Positions 35,786 through 45,934 of a stretch of DNA of 64,000 nucleotides are shown in pieces. The notes beneath the pieces were generated by a model that did not search any database, was not told where the DNA came from, and saw only the letters and a program-made list of their open reading frames with translations. Location of the stretch: assembly GCA_021464415.1 (NCBI GenBank), contig JAKCWG010000407.1:62001-126000 (forward strand), in the 5' to 3' direction. Source of the stretch: Lonicera japonica. Taxonomy: Eukaryota; Streptophyta; Magnoliopsida; Dipsacales; Caprifoliaceae. A program made the translations under genes and the position numbers. Positions within the stretch are counted from its first letter, which is position 1. Every line of letters begins with the position of its first letter.

Positions 35786-38222
35786 CTCAGTTTATTTGCC
35801 CTTTCCCTTCTCCGAGGGTTCAGGCTTTTCCTTGATTTCTTCCAACAACTTTTTCACTTTTTCTGCCAGGTTGACCTGTTCGGCTCTTTCAATATCTTTC
35901 TTTTCAGACAACGACCCCTTGATCGCCAAGTTGAAACAAAAGCGTGCATCCTCCTGCTTACCTCTGACAACAACCACCCCTTTAGGAAAGGGGGACTTCA
36001 ATTTCTGATGGAAGGGCGAAGCGACAGGTTTCATTTCCCCTAACCAATTTCTGCTGAGGAGGGCATTGTATGGCAAGTCCACATTCATAACAGAAAAATC
36101 CATGACAGCTACCATTTCCCGGACCTTAACTGGAATATTTATCATGTAGATTGGCCACACTGCATCCCCACTGAAACTGTAGATCGGTGCATCCACTGAC
36201 CGAGTGTTCTTTAATGAGATGAAGGGCCTTAACTGATTATAGGCCTTGAGGTACAAAACCTCCGACGAGCTCCCTGGATCTATAAGCACCCTTTTGACAT
36301 TGAAATTTTCGATATTGACAGTAAGGACCAAAGTGTCGTTGTGGGATATGTCCACCCCTTCCAAATTTTCTTCCCCAAAAGATAGTTGGTATACCACAGT
36401 GCTGTCCATGTTCCTCTTTAGGGGTGCCATCACCGTCAACACCTCTTTTATTGGATGGGCCTCTACCCAGACCTAAGCCCGAGTTAATCTAGCTCGCAAG
36501 TAACTTCTCGTTGCCTCAGTTTTGTCCACGACTCTGTGAATTGCTTCAATCACTCCAACCACAGGTTTGTTTACAGTTGTTACGGACATCTTCTCCTCGG
36601 CCTTGTGGCCTTTATCATCTTTGGCTTCAACAGTTTTCACATAGTTAGTTAGAAGACCTTACTTGACGAGTCTTTCTATAAACAGTTTCAATGTCCTTCA
36701 ATTTTCAATTTTGTGTCCGTGATCCTTGTGATAGGAACACTTTTGGGTGGCGTCTCTGGTGCTAGGATCGCCGCCCATTGGCTTAGGCCACTTGAAGAAT
36801 TGCTCCTCTTTGATTTTTCACATTATCTTGTGTATGGGCTTAGTGAACATAGTGTTTATTCCTTGGAACGCTTCACCATTTCTTAGCTGGTTTGAGTTTT
36901 CTCCCCGATTTTTTTTACACTGCTATCCTCATGACGGTCTCCATTACTATTTCTTTCCCTGCCTCTCTTATTAACTGACATGCTGGCTGCTTTGTCATCG
37001 TCTTCCATTTGTGAGAACTCGTCTACCCTTGCCAAAAGATCATTAAAAATTTTTGGTGGTCTTCTGGTCAGATCATTGTAGATGCCGTTACCGTCCCATG
37101 GCAAACCAAATTTAAACGTATTGACATCAAATCTCTCGTCACAATATTTCGCTTCTTGGAATAATGCCCAATACCTCTGTGAGTATTCCCTCAGACTTTC
37201 ATTGTGTTTCTTTTTCAAATGAGTCAAGGCTTCTGTTCCTTTGATCACTCAGCCGTTCGTTATGAAACGGGTCGTGAATCATTCGACTAAGTCCCGAAAA
37301 TTGTCTATCCCACCTGGCGGGAGTTTATCAAACCATCTGAGAGCTGTGTCACCTAGACTAGCTGGGAACATCCTGCACATAAGTGCCTCTTCGTTACGCC
37401 AGTAGGCCACTACCTGTTTGTAGTGCCTCACATGATCGGCCGGATCATATCGGCTATCATAAATGTTGAACTTTGGCTATCCAAACTTTTTCGGTGGGAG
37501 TGCATCCTGTATTCTTGTAGTGAAGGGTGATCCGTAATCTTCGCCTAAGATTTTTCTCGCTAATTCGGTCGTGGTTTTGCCATCTTCTCTTATGTCGGAA
37601 ATTGCCTAGTATATCATTTTTTGGAGATCCTGCTCGACCCAATTTTTCGATCGGGGTTCCACTTTTTCCCTTCGCTCATCCTGGTCTAACTGTCATTCCC
37701 TCTCGGGGTTATTCGGATTGGTCTATCTCCCAGGCGATCAAAAGTACTGGGTCGACCAGATGAAACTGGTCCCGGGGGGCGTATTCGAAAACCAAAGTCC
37801 TTTGGTCTTATCTCTCCGACTAATCTCGCCTTGCCCTTCCCACAGCAGGCAAAATTTACCTCACCCTCAGTTTGTTCCTTCCCAGTTGAGGAGACATTTG
37901 TTCCCGTTGGGACCGCCATCCTAGATGGCCCTCTGACAGTGTTTGCTGCAATTTGCTCTTTAAGTATATTAAATAGGACCTCCTTCTCATGTTCCAGTCA
38001 GGCTATTCATTGTTGCTCAGTTAAGGCGATGGTCTCTTTTTTGGCATAGTTAAAGTCATAGGGAAGAGAGGAATGTGTGTGGGAATGGCTTGTTTGTCTA
38101 GGTCCGTCAACATTTTGAGCCATGGCTCGACTTGTGGTTGGTGCCAGAACATTTGGGTCAGCAAGAGGAATTCTATCTGGGCTATTGTGGTCACCCATTT
38201 GGTGGCTTCTAGTTTGAACCGT
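35786..38222 (-). pseudogene. gag: E4 gag-protease remnant
   Basis: The position matching the E5 gag start carries ACG instead of ATG (38222-38220). Capsid core fragments lie at about 37250-36890 (HNESLREYSQRYWALFQ, GLPWDGNGIYNDLTRRPP). The zinc knuckle near 36735-36690 has the CX2HX4HX4 pattern, with a stop in place of the last Cys. A longer frame of 216 codons (36442-35792) holds the protease with VLIDPGSSSEVLY. There are multiple stops and frameshifts. Confidence 0.88.
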
Positions 38223-38360
38223 TTTTGAAAGTTCTAGGGCAAGTATTGCTTAACTGACTACACCAAGCAGAGAATGATTGAAAATGCAGAAAATATTATG
38301 AAATGGACTTTAGTGAGAGAAAATGAATCTGATTATCGGAAAGTGACCTTCATGTACCGC

Positions 38361-38378
38361 TTCCCACAGACGGCGCCA
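38361..38378 (-). other. E4 primer binding site
   Basis: On the - strand TGGCGCCGTCTGTGGGAA starts two bases after the LTR and is identical to that of E5. Its first nine bases equal the tRNA-Asp site of E1; I could not match the rest to a specific tRNA. Confidence 0.75.
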
Positions 38379-38380
38379 AT

Positions 38381-39106
38381 TGTGGGTGGCTTAAATCTGA
38401 CCAAGCCCAAAATGAATTTGTAGACGAAAAATCGGCCCAAAGTTGGTAGAGTCGGTAATAGATTCTAAAAGGTTGTGGATGAACAATAAGTTTACTGATT
38501 GAATAAGGCTGAATTTTTTGGGTTATGTGGGTAAGGTTCCCCTGGTGGCTATTATTCCCAGTCCAGTGGTATGTCCTCCCATGGTGTGTGTTTGTGTTTC
38601 TTTCTTACTCAAAAGGTATTTGTTACATGGATCCCCCTTCTCTTGAGCCATCCCATTCTATTTATAATCATAGAATTAGGGTTACACTACTCAGCTAGGT
38701 TAAGAATCAAAATGACAAAAAGAGGACATTGCTTGATCAGCAATTCTTCCATTCCACACGAGTGTCATGTGTTCTTATCTAGAAGGAAATGGTACTTTAC
38801 AGATGTATGGCCCTTATTCACCAAAAGGCCCATATCGGTAACTAACACTGGCAATACCTCTCCTTTACAGGTGTCATGCCTACATTCGTCACAGTACACA
38901 CCTCAGCGTCATCTTTACCTACCGAGCTCGTAATTATATTTGGCCGGGGAATCGTGCATGGTCAACGAGGCTCAAATTATTTATTCTAGCTCTGTGGGTT
39001 GTGTCTCGTCTTTTCGTCTTTGGGTTAATCCCCTTGGGCCTAGGCTTGGGCTGTGATATTCGGGCCTAGGCTTAGGTCATGTACATTCCGAAATTATGAT
39101 TCCACA
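38381..39106 (-). repeat. E4 5' LTR (726 bp)
   Basis: On the + strand TGTGGGTGG...ATTCCACA. A TATAAATAG box is at 38658-38666 on the - strand. It is related to the relic at 54695-55612. The base after the LTR starts ATTTC, the presumed target duplication, whose partner is outside the window. Confidence 0.82.
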
Positions 39107-40436
39107 ATTTCAATCTTCTTCTTTATACTCTTTAGATAATCAAATTGATTAATAAAAAATTTTGACCACCCAAATCACATTAACTGAACTGATAAAATTC
39201 ATTTATCGTATAATATGGGGTTTTTTTTGTGTATTATTAAATGAAGGTATTTATAAAAAAATTAATTTTATAAAAAATAAAATTTACATTAGAATTTTAA
39301 AATATACTTAATGCCTAGTTTGTAAATATTGAATATAATATAGAACTTTTTTCGTAGAAGAGTTTTTTACGAATCTTATTTATAAATAGGAGAATCGCAT
39401 TAACAAAGAAAAAATTATTTTTGTGGGCAACAATTAAAATTGCATGTATTTTAAAAACAAAAGCGAGTTGTATTATATAATATCCGAACATGTAATCCGG
39501 GACTACATCAACTGCAAAGTTTATTAAATCTTTAATCTATTAGTCATTATCTTGTCCAATCTCACTTAATCCTTACCTGACTAATTCATTTCCTATCATA
39601 TCCCACATAATTACTACCTGACTAATTCCTACTCTTATCCTATCACATTCTACCTCCTTATCTGGCGCGCCAAACGCACCCCAATAGTTTATGTTAATAA
39701 AAGATTGTGGAATATTTTGAACAAAATATAAAGTTTATTACATAGTTTGTTGGATAATGATAAATTAAGAGAAATTGTATTCATGTAATCTTCTATTAAA
39801 TCTATTTATGTAAATTAGTCTTAAACCACACTCAACGCATGTGAAATACAATACCTATAATAATATGTTTAACCAAGTTGAAACTAAAACACACGTATTG
39901 TTACTCTGGAGGTGAACAATGACAAGATATAATATGTCTAAAAAATGTCATATGTCCTTTAACAATCATCGAATCGCGTGTTATTGAAAAATGTAATTTA
40001 ATATGTCTACTAGAAAATTGAAAAGATATATATGTGACTTAATATGTCTAATAGAAAATTGAAAAGATGCAACTTGATATGCCTGCCTGAAAATTAATTA
40101 AAAGAACATAATTTAATATATTTGCCAGAAAATTAATTAGAAGAACATAACTTAATATGTCTCTCAGACATATTTGAAGCCTTCAATCTCGTAATACGTC
40201 TAGTTAGTTTGAGGCATTTTCTTCCTTTGACTTTTCTTGAATAATTCTTACGTTATCTTCTTGTTTTATTTCTTTTGATATGTGTTTCAATTAGTTTGAA
40301 TTTATTTTTATTGAATTAATTCTGAATTTAATTGTAAATTTATTTTATTTTATTTATCTTTAAGAAGGGTAGTATAATTAACTGAAATAATAAAATAATT
40401 AATATTTTGTCCTTTGTTAAAAATTTGTCCTTTAAA
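39107..40436. other. AT-rich intergenic DNA
   Basis: No gene is seen. It includes imperfect tandem units of about 39 bp (39997-40163) built on AATATGTCTNNNAGAAAATT. The part from 39310 to 39690 might be a decayed element but has no convincing terminal repeats. Confidence 0.6.
39997..40163. repeat. Imperfect ~39-bp tandem repeat, about four copies
   Basis: Successive units begin AATATGTCTACTAG, AATATGTCTAATAG, GATATGCCTGCCTG and AATATATTTGCCAG, each followed by AAAATT and a CATAACTT-like end. Confidence 0.65.
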
Positions 40437-40441
40437 CTTAT

Positions 40442-41066
40442 TGTAGGTGGTGTTTTATCGTCTCAATACAGGTCCGGCCCAAACTGGAAGAATGATCACT
40501 GGACCTCTCTCTTTTCCTCTCCTTCCTTTTTTTTTCTTTGCCACCCCCTGTTTTTGTGGACATCCTTTTCTATTTATACTCTTACATTTCGTGTTTCCCA
40601 AGATGAATTAGGTCACTGGTGAAATTACTATCTGGGGCATTTTTAGGGTTTACGTGGCACTACCTTCTCTCTCCCTCTGTCAAGGAAATAGCTGTTATAA
40701 CTAACCTTCCTTCACTTTACACGTGTTGATCAGCCATTCGTTGGTACGGTAATCCCTCATCATGGGACGACGCTAGTGAATATCCTTTTCTCATTGATGA
40801 GCTGGCTTGTACGTATATATCCTTATCCATATACCCAAAGTTACTCATAAATATATCATCTTTGATCGGCGTAACCTTCTCATGTTCGGCAGATCTGTCT
40901 TTTTGTTCGGCAGTAATTCACACGGTTCCCTTGTGCTTATTGGATTTCATCCGTGACTCCTTACATTCCTTGGGATATTCGGGTCCCGCCTTGTATATTC
41001 GGCCCATGAGGGGATTTTGGAACTAATTCGGCCCAAGAACAAAATGTTCAAAACTATACTCCCACA
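40442..41066 (-). repeat. E5 3' LTR (left on + strand)
   Basis: TGTAGGTGG...ACTCCCACA on the + strand. A TATAAATAG box is at 40570-40578 on the - strand. Confidence 0.95.
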
Positions 41067-41082
41067 ATTGCCCCCCAAGCCT
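41067..41082 (-). other. E5 polypurine tract
   Basis: On the - strand AGGCTTGGGGGGCAAT directly precedes the LTR TG. It is the plus-strand primer. Confidence 0.85.
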
Positions 41083-41154
41083 TCAAGTCATTGTATTCCC
41101 ATGAGTTCGGAGGCTTAATCTTCTTCAGAACAGCCCTTTATCTTTATTCCATTT

Positions 41155-41211
41155 TATTATATATATATGTTTTTGAAAAATTTTAAAATTTGTGGACAAG
41201 TTCCACGTGTC
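41155..41211 (+). promoter_or_regulatory. Candidate promoter elements of the E5 antisense gene
   Basis: A TATATATAT stretch (41158-41168) and a G-box CCACGTGTC (41203-41211, core CACGTG) lie about 400-450 bp upstream of ATG 41604. The interval contains no other strong TATA box apart from GGTATAATTC near 41357, which could be the true one. The assignment is tentative. Confidence 0.35.
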
Positions 41212-41603
41212 AGATTACTAATCGCTGGTTCTGGTTGAGCATCATGAGATAGCTGTTAAATCTCATTAATTGAAGATCACTTCTCGCACACAACCCAGCG
41301 AAGCACGAAACGTCTCTTGGAGGGAAACAAGGAAAAAAAAACATCCTTTTAAGGGAGAGGTATAATTCTTTCAACCCTAAATCTTACTTCTTCATTTTCT
41401 TCTCATCTCCGCCGAAAAAAAAATTTTTTTTACATCTATATTTGATTGTTTTGTTTTAGCTCGTTTCATCGAATTAGTTGTTCGTCTTATTCATCAGCAG
41501 TTCCCATTTCTCTGTAAGTTTCTAATTTCTCGTTCCCTATTTTCCCCTTTTTAATTTTTTGCGAAACCCTAGTTCTTGTTATCGTTGTTTTTCGTCGATC
41601 ATC

Positions 41604-44116
41604 ATGAGGGGAAGATACGCCTTGAACACCGATGTGGACAGGTTGGAATTCGAGAGGGTCTATATCCCCAATGGGATTTCTTGGAGAGAATCGGAGCCTC
41701 GTGAGGACGTTTTTAAGGATATAGAAATAGGTTTGCTCCCATCTCACAATGAATATCCCATTTACACATCCTTCTTCAAGGTTGCTGGGTTGAGGGTTCC
41801 CCTTGATCCTCTACTAGTAGATTTTTTGAGGGATACCCGTTTTCACTTGTGCCAGCTGACTCCGAATGTGCTCAGAATTATTTTGGGCACATCTGAATTG
41901 AATAGACGTCTTAACCTCAACCTTGGGTTGAAGGAAATCAAGTATTGCTACCTTCTATCTGAGTCCGAAGGTAAATGGAACTTGAGGGCGAGACCCAATT
42001 CTCCTTCCATTATTGAGGGGCTTGCGTCATCTCATAAGGGGGCCCTTAACGACATAGTCCTTCTTACTGGGAATATTGAGCCCGATCCAGTTAACAAAAG
42101 CGTCCCTAGGCACTTCGGCGCACCTGGTTTGCATTTTGTTTATTATGGATGTTATGTTTGCATTTCTTGTTCACCAACTGTTTGATGTTTTACTTTAGTT
42201 GGTTCTCTCTTTTTTTTTTTTGTAGTTGGTGGAGCGAAAAGGTGTTTCAGTAAACCGCTTTTGGACGAGCTTAACCTTGACCATCTAAACGCAGCTATTA
42301 ACTATGACGGGCCTGATAAAGTAGGGCCTTCTCGCCATCCAAGATCGGCTCACGTTCTTCTGAATTATACTCCCCCGTATGCTTCCTTTTCCAGCCGCAC
42401 TAATATTATCAAATGGGTTGGTGCTCCCCTCGTGGATAAGGATGAATATGACTTTTTCAGAAATCACAATATAGTCAATCCCTGGGTGGTTCAAAAAAGT
42501 GAGGGTATCCAACGGCGTATTCTTGCTGGGGAATCTCCAGACTTAGAATTTTCGGGATTTTTGGTTACCCAAGAGACTAGAGGCAAGGGGAAGAAAAAGA
42601 AGAGTAAGAGGCCGGCAGTCGAAGTAGCTTTTGCCCCTCCGGTAGGTCGTCCCGTGCTGCAGGCCGAGAGTACCGAGGGTGTTTCTGTTGCAGAGCCGAG
42701 CATCGCCCTTCCGATTTCGAGGAGGCGTGGTGCGGCTTTAACTGCTCCTATTGGAGAAACTGAAGTGAACTCTCCCGACGAGGAAGAGTTAGAAGAGGTT
42801 GAGGAACCTCTATTGCGAAGGAGATCTAGGAGCGAGGTGCATATTTCTGAATATTCTAATACGGAGATGGCCGGTCGGCGCAGCGTTTTGGACTCCTTGA
42901 ATGCTCGGCTTTATAAGGATAGGGCCTCGGGGAGTTCGGCCACTCCCCCTACTAAGAAAAGGAAGGTGGCTCGGGAAGAAACTCCCGTCATTGAGGTTGA
43001 AGAAGAGCCGGTCGTAGAAGAAACTCGTGCTGGTGTCTCCTTTGATGCAGACGTTGAGAGGGCTGGGCCTTCAAGGAATTCTCCTCCCCCAGTTGAGGAG
43101 GAGGAAGTGGCTCGTGAGGACGCCGAGCATGTGGTCGACTCGTCACCTCATCCTGAAGCAACTGAGGCCCAGGAGGATATTCCTTCTGAGGAAACTCTTC
43201 CTGAGGAGTTCGTCATTAAGCCTCGGATAGCTCATGATCAAAGGCCTGTTAACATAAGGGATTCGGCTTTGACAAGCAGTAGGGTTGCGCACGCTTTAGC
43301 AACTGCTATGGTTTTGCCAGAGGACGGCAAAAAGCTAGGGTCTGTTTCCCTCTCCGAGCTGGAATATAGAGGCTTCCAGTGTCAAGTCGGTGTAAGATAT
43401 TGTTTCCTGCTTTTATTGAGCTTTATTATTCTCTTTCCAACGATTTTTCCTGTTTTGGTTTGAACTATTTTTTGATTTTTTTTTTGTTACAGTCAAATCA
43501 ATACTTTGCCGAAATGATTTCTCGACATAAGCAAGCCAGAAAATATCACAAAGCAAAAGTGGCGAGGCTAAAGAAGGACATTTCGGAGGCCAAGAAGGAA
43601 GCTAAGGAAGCTAAAGCCGTGGTCAACGATGTGACCAACCAACTTTCTTCCCTTCAGGCCGATTATCACAATGTGACGAGGACGGCCGAGGAGAACAAAG
43701 CTCATTTCGAGGGCCAAGTTCAACTTCTTCAGGCTCAGGTTGCCGATCTTCAGAATTCTCTAATGCTAGCTCAGAATGGTAAGGCTCAAGCTGTAGCTAA
43801 AGCCAGAGAGGAAGAGAAAAAGGTGGCCGAGGCAGCGTTGGAGGAGCTTAGGTCTCTTCATTTTGAAGAATTAACCAACGCCGAGACGACGGGTTACAAC
43901 GAGTCCTCCGATGAAGCAGCAGACCAGATTATAAAGATAAAAGATATGATCTATAAAGCTGGTTATGAACTTGGTTTATCTGCTGCAGGAGTTGTCGAGG
44001 GGGATTCTCTTTTCGATAAGACAGTTCTTTGTCCTCCAAACCTATTCGCTCCACCACCCCCTGCTCCGGGGTCAGACCAGGAAGGTGTTGATGTTGCCGA
44101 TGAGGGCGAGAATTGA
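41604..44116 (+). CDS. Antisense gene of E5: gypsy-type transposon-domain, NLS and coiled-coil protein, 770 aa, three exons
   Basis: The exons are 41604-42126, 42226-43391 and 43493-44116. Introns of 99 and 101 bp have GT-AG borders with T-rich acceptors, and the joins keep one open frame (phase 1, then phase 0). Residues 60-120 (RVPLDPLLVDFLRDTRFHLC, LTPNVLRIILG) match the putative gypsy-type transposon domain (Pfam Transposase_28-like) seen in plant retroelement-linked proteins. Residues 295-304 (KGKKKKSKRP) and 418-422 (KKRKV) look like nuclear localisation signals. The middle is acidic and Ser/Pro-rich. Exon 3 (564-770) is a long coiled coil rich in Lys/Glu/Ala, ending in a Pro-rich tail. 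No stop or frameshift is present. If intron 1 is retained, translation stops at 42185. Function is unknown; a DNA-binding or regulatory nuclear protein is an inference. Confidence 0.85.
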
Positions 44117-44494
44117 GTGATTTTTTTTTTTTTTTTGTAACAAAATATTTTGGAAGGACGGTATTTGGTGAAATATTGTAATGAAGTATTCTTTGCACTG
44201 TCCGATTATGGCTTTTGTATGACACGAGTCTTCTTTTGCCGAGCATATTTCTCTTTATATATATCGTACTCGTACTTTGATTTATTATTGATCAGTTGTG
44301 ATTATGCCCCACAGTAGGCCACGCAGGCGTTATGAAACAGCCACTGTGTAATTAAGTATAAGGGGTTTTTTGTATATGCCCCAAATCGACTCTTCGAATG
44401 AAGAGAACAATAAATGACGCATGCAGAAGGCGTTAAACAGTGAATGCTTTCTCGTATTTCTAGGACATTCAATGCATTGGGTCTTTCGATCCCC

Positions 44495-44501
44495 TATATA
44501 A
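44495..44501 (+). promoter_or_regulatory. TATA box of the 73-codon ORF
   Basis: TATATAA lies about 80 bp upstream of ATG 44580, after an AATAAA-like stretch (44408) that could end the upstream antisense transcript. This spacing suits a separate transcription unit. Confidence 0.5.
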
Positions 44502-44579
44502 TCCCTACCTGACTGCTTCGTTGTTAATTCTTTTTTGTGCGTGACTAGAAAACAGTCCTAGTTTCAGAGTTTTCTTTTA

Positions 44580-44801
44580 ATGGCGGATCTGAGTGATGAA
44601 TCTATTTCCGATGCCGGTTCTCCATGCGTTGAAGAGGTGGATATTACGGAAGTGGTCAATATGTTAGAAGCTTTTCTTCGTCTTAAGCGAAAACATCGTC
44701 GTCTAAGGGAAAAGTATGACCGCCTTGCCGGTCGATTTCTCCGTTTGAAAGAACGATTTGTGTCTTTCAAGCGGAGGTGGTCCTCTGGAAGAGAGCTTTG
44801 A
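44580..44801 (+). CDS. Small basic helical protein, 73 aa, antisense to E5
   Basis: The ATG start is 80 bp after a TATATAA. The N-terminal 25 residues are acidic (MADLSDESISDAG). The remainder is strongly basic with regularly spaced Leu/Phe (AFLRLKRKHRRLREKYDRL, then AGRFLRLKERF), as in a short coiled coil or RNA/DNA-binding helix. It has no homolog I recognise. It lies 464 bp after the end of the 770-aa gene on the same strand and before the 65-bp repeats. It is intact in a young element, but it could be a chance frame. Confidence 0.5.
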   Translation: MADLSDESISDAGSPCVEEVDITEVVNMLEAFLRLKRKHRRLREKYDRLAGRFLRLKERFVSFKRRWSSGREL

Positions 44802-44910
44802 CAAAATTAATAAACAGCTCGAGAAGGTCATGAGGGTCACCGCAGGCGTACCCTTTCATGGAGATGGCTTCTTCTCTCTTTCTTTTCTTCTTTTCTTTTC
44901 TTTTTTTTTT

Positions 44911-45015
44911 TCTGGGCCTTAAAGTCCCACCAAGTGTATCTGCGTTTTGAATTAATGGAATTTCTGGGGCTTGAAGTCCCACCAAGTGTATCTGTGTTTT
45001 GAATTGATGAAATAT
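44911..45015. repeat. Two-copy direct repeat of about 53 bp
   Basis: AAGTCCCACCAAGTGTATCT followed by a GCGTTTTGAATT-like end occurs twice (about 44923 and 44976). Confidence 0.7.
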
Positions 45016-45330
45016 TACTTTGTAGATATTCATTGCCTTGCAGCTGTCTCTATTGATTGTGACGAATAATTTATGTTTAGTTAGTGAACGATTTGACTAA
45101 TTCGGAACAGAGTCGAGTGTAAGTAGATCTTTTTCGTTCGCAACACACTTGTTCAATCTTATGTTATATATCTCTGGATTTACCGAGGTTTTGAGTCAAA
45201 ACCTCTTGTTGGTTATGTTTGATGCTTAAGCCGATCAAGGCCTTGTTTATTCGTATGTTTATTGCCTTGTTTATATAATTGTCTTCTGCGTAAGAATGTT
45301 TTTCTTTTTTTTTTTTTTTTATTTTTTTTC

Positions 45331-45850
45331 GATGCCTTGGCCGAGCAAGATCTTTTGCGATTGCCATCCGTAAAAGAGGGTCTTTTTATAATTTTGATGC
45401 CTTGGTCGAGCAAGGTCTTATACGGATGCCTTCTGTGAAAGAAGGTCCTTTTATAATTTTGATGCCTTGGCCGAGCAAGGTCTTATACGATTGCCTTTTG
45501 TAAAAGAAGGTCTTTTTAAGATTTTGATACCTTGGCCGAGCAAGGTCTTATACGATTGCCTTCTGTAAAAGAAGGTCTTTTTAAGATTTTGATGCCTTGG
45601 CCGAGCAAGGTCTTATACGATTGCCTTCTGTAAAAGAAGGTCTTTTTAAGATATTGATGCCTTGGCCGAGCAAGGTCTTATACGATTGCCTTCTGTAAAA
45701 GAAGGTCTTTTTAAGATTTTGATGCCTTGGCCGAGCAAGGTCTTATACGATTGCCTTCTGTAAAAGAAGGTCTTTTTAAGATTTTGATGCCTTGGCCGAG
45801 CAAGGTCTTATACGATTGCCTTCTGTAAAAGAAGGTCTTTTTAAGATTAG
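45331..45850. repeat. 65-bp tandem repeat, eight copies
   Basis: Units start at 45331, 45396, 45461, 45526, 45591, 45656, 45721 and 45786. Each has GATGCCTTGGCCGAGCAAGG and CTTCTGTAAAAGAAGG, the latter a small inverted repeat (CTTCTG...AGAAGG). The inner copies are almost identical, while the first two are the most diverged. The array lies between the antisense ORFs and the 3' end of pol. Confidence 0.95.
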
Positions 45851-45934
45851 ATAGAACACAAAAATAGAATATATTTATAATTTCCACATTTTCAAATTGG
45901 CTAGAGTGATGGAACCCAATCTTTGGGATTACAA

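Larger units (their letters stand above)
34452..39106 (-). mobile_element. E4: decayed Tat-type retrotransposon, truncated by the E3 insertion
   Basis: It has a 5' LTR (39106 to 38381), a primer site, gag, protease and the N-terminal part of pol, collinear with E5 but clearly diverged and full of stops. It stops at 34452 where E3 is inserted within the RNase H coding region; the rest should lie left of E3, outside the window. AATTA (34452-34456) is the presumed E3 target duplication. Confidence 0.85.

Noticed and set aside
39310..39690. Possible MITE ending in GGCGCGCCAAACGCACC
   Set aside because: No matching inverted terminus or target duplication was found at the left side.
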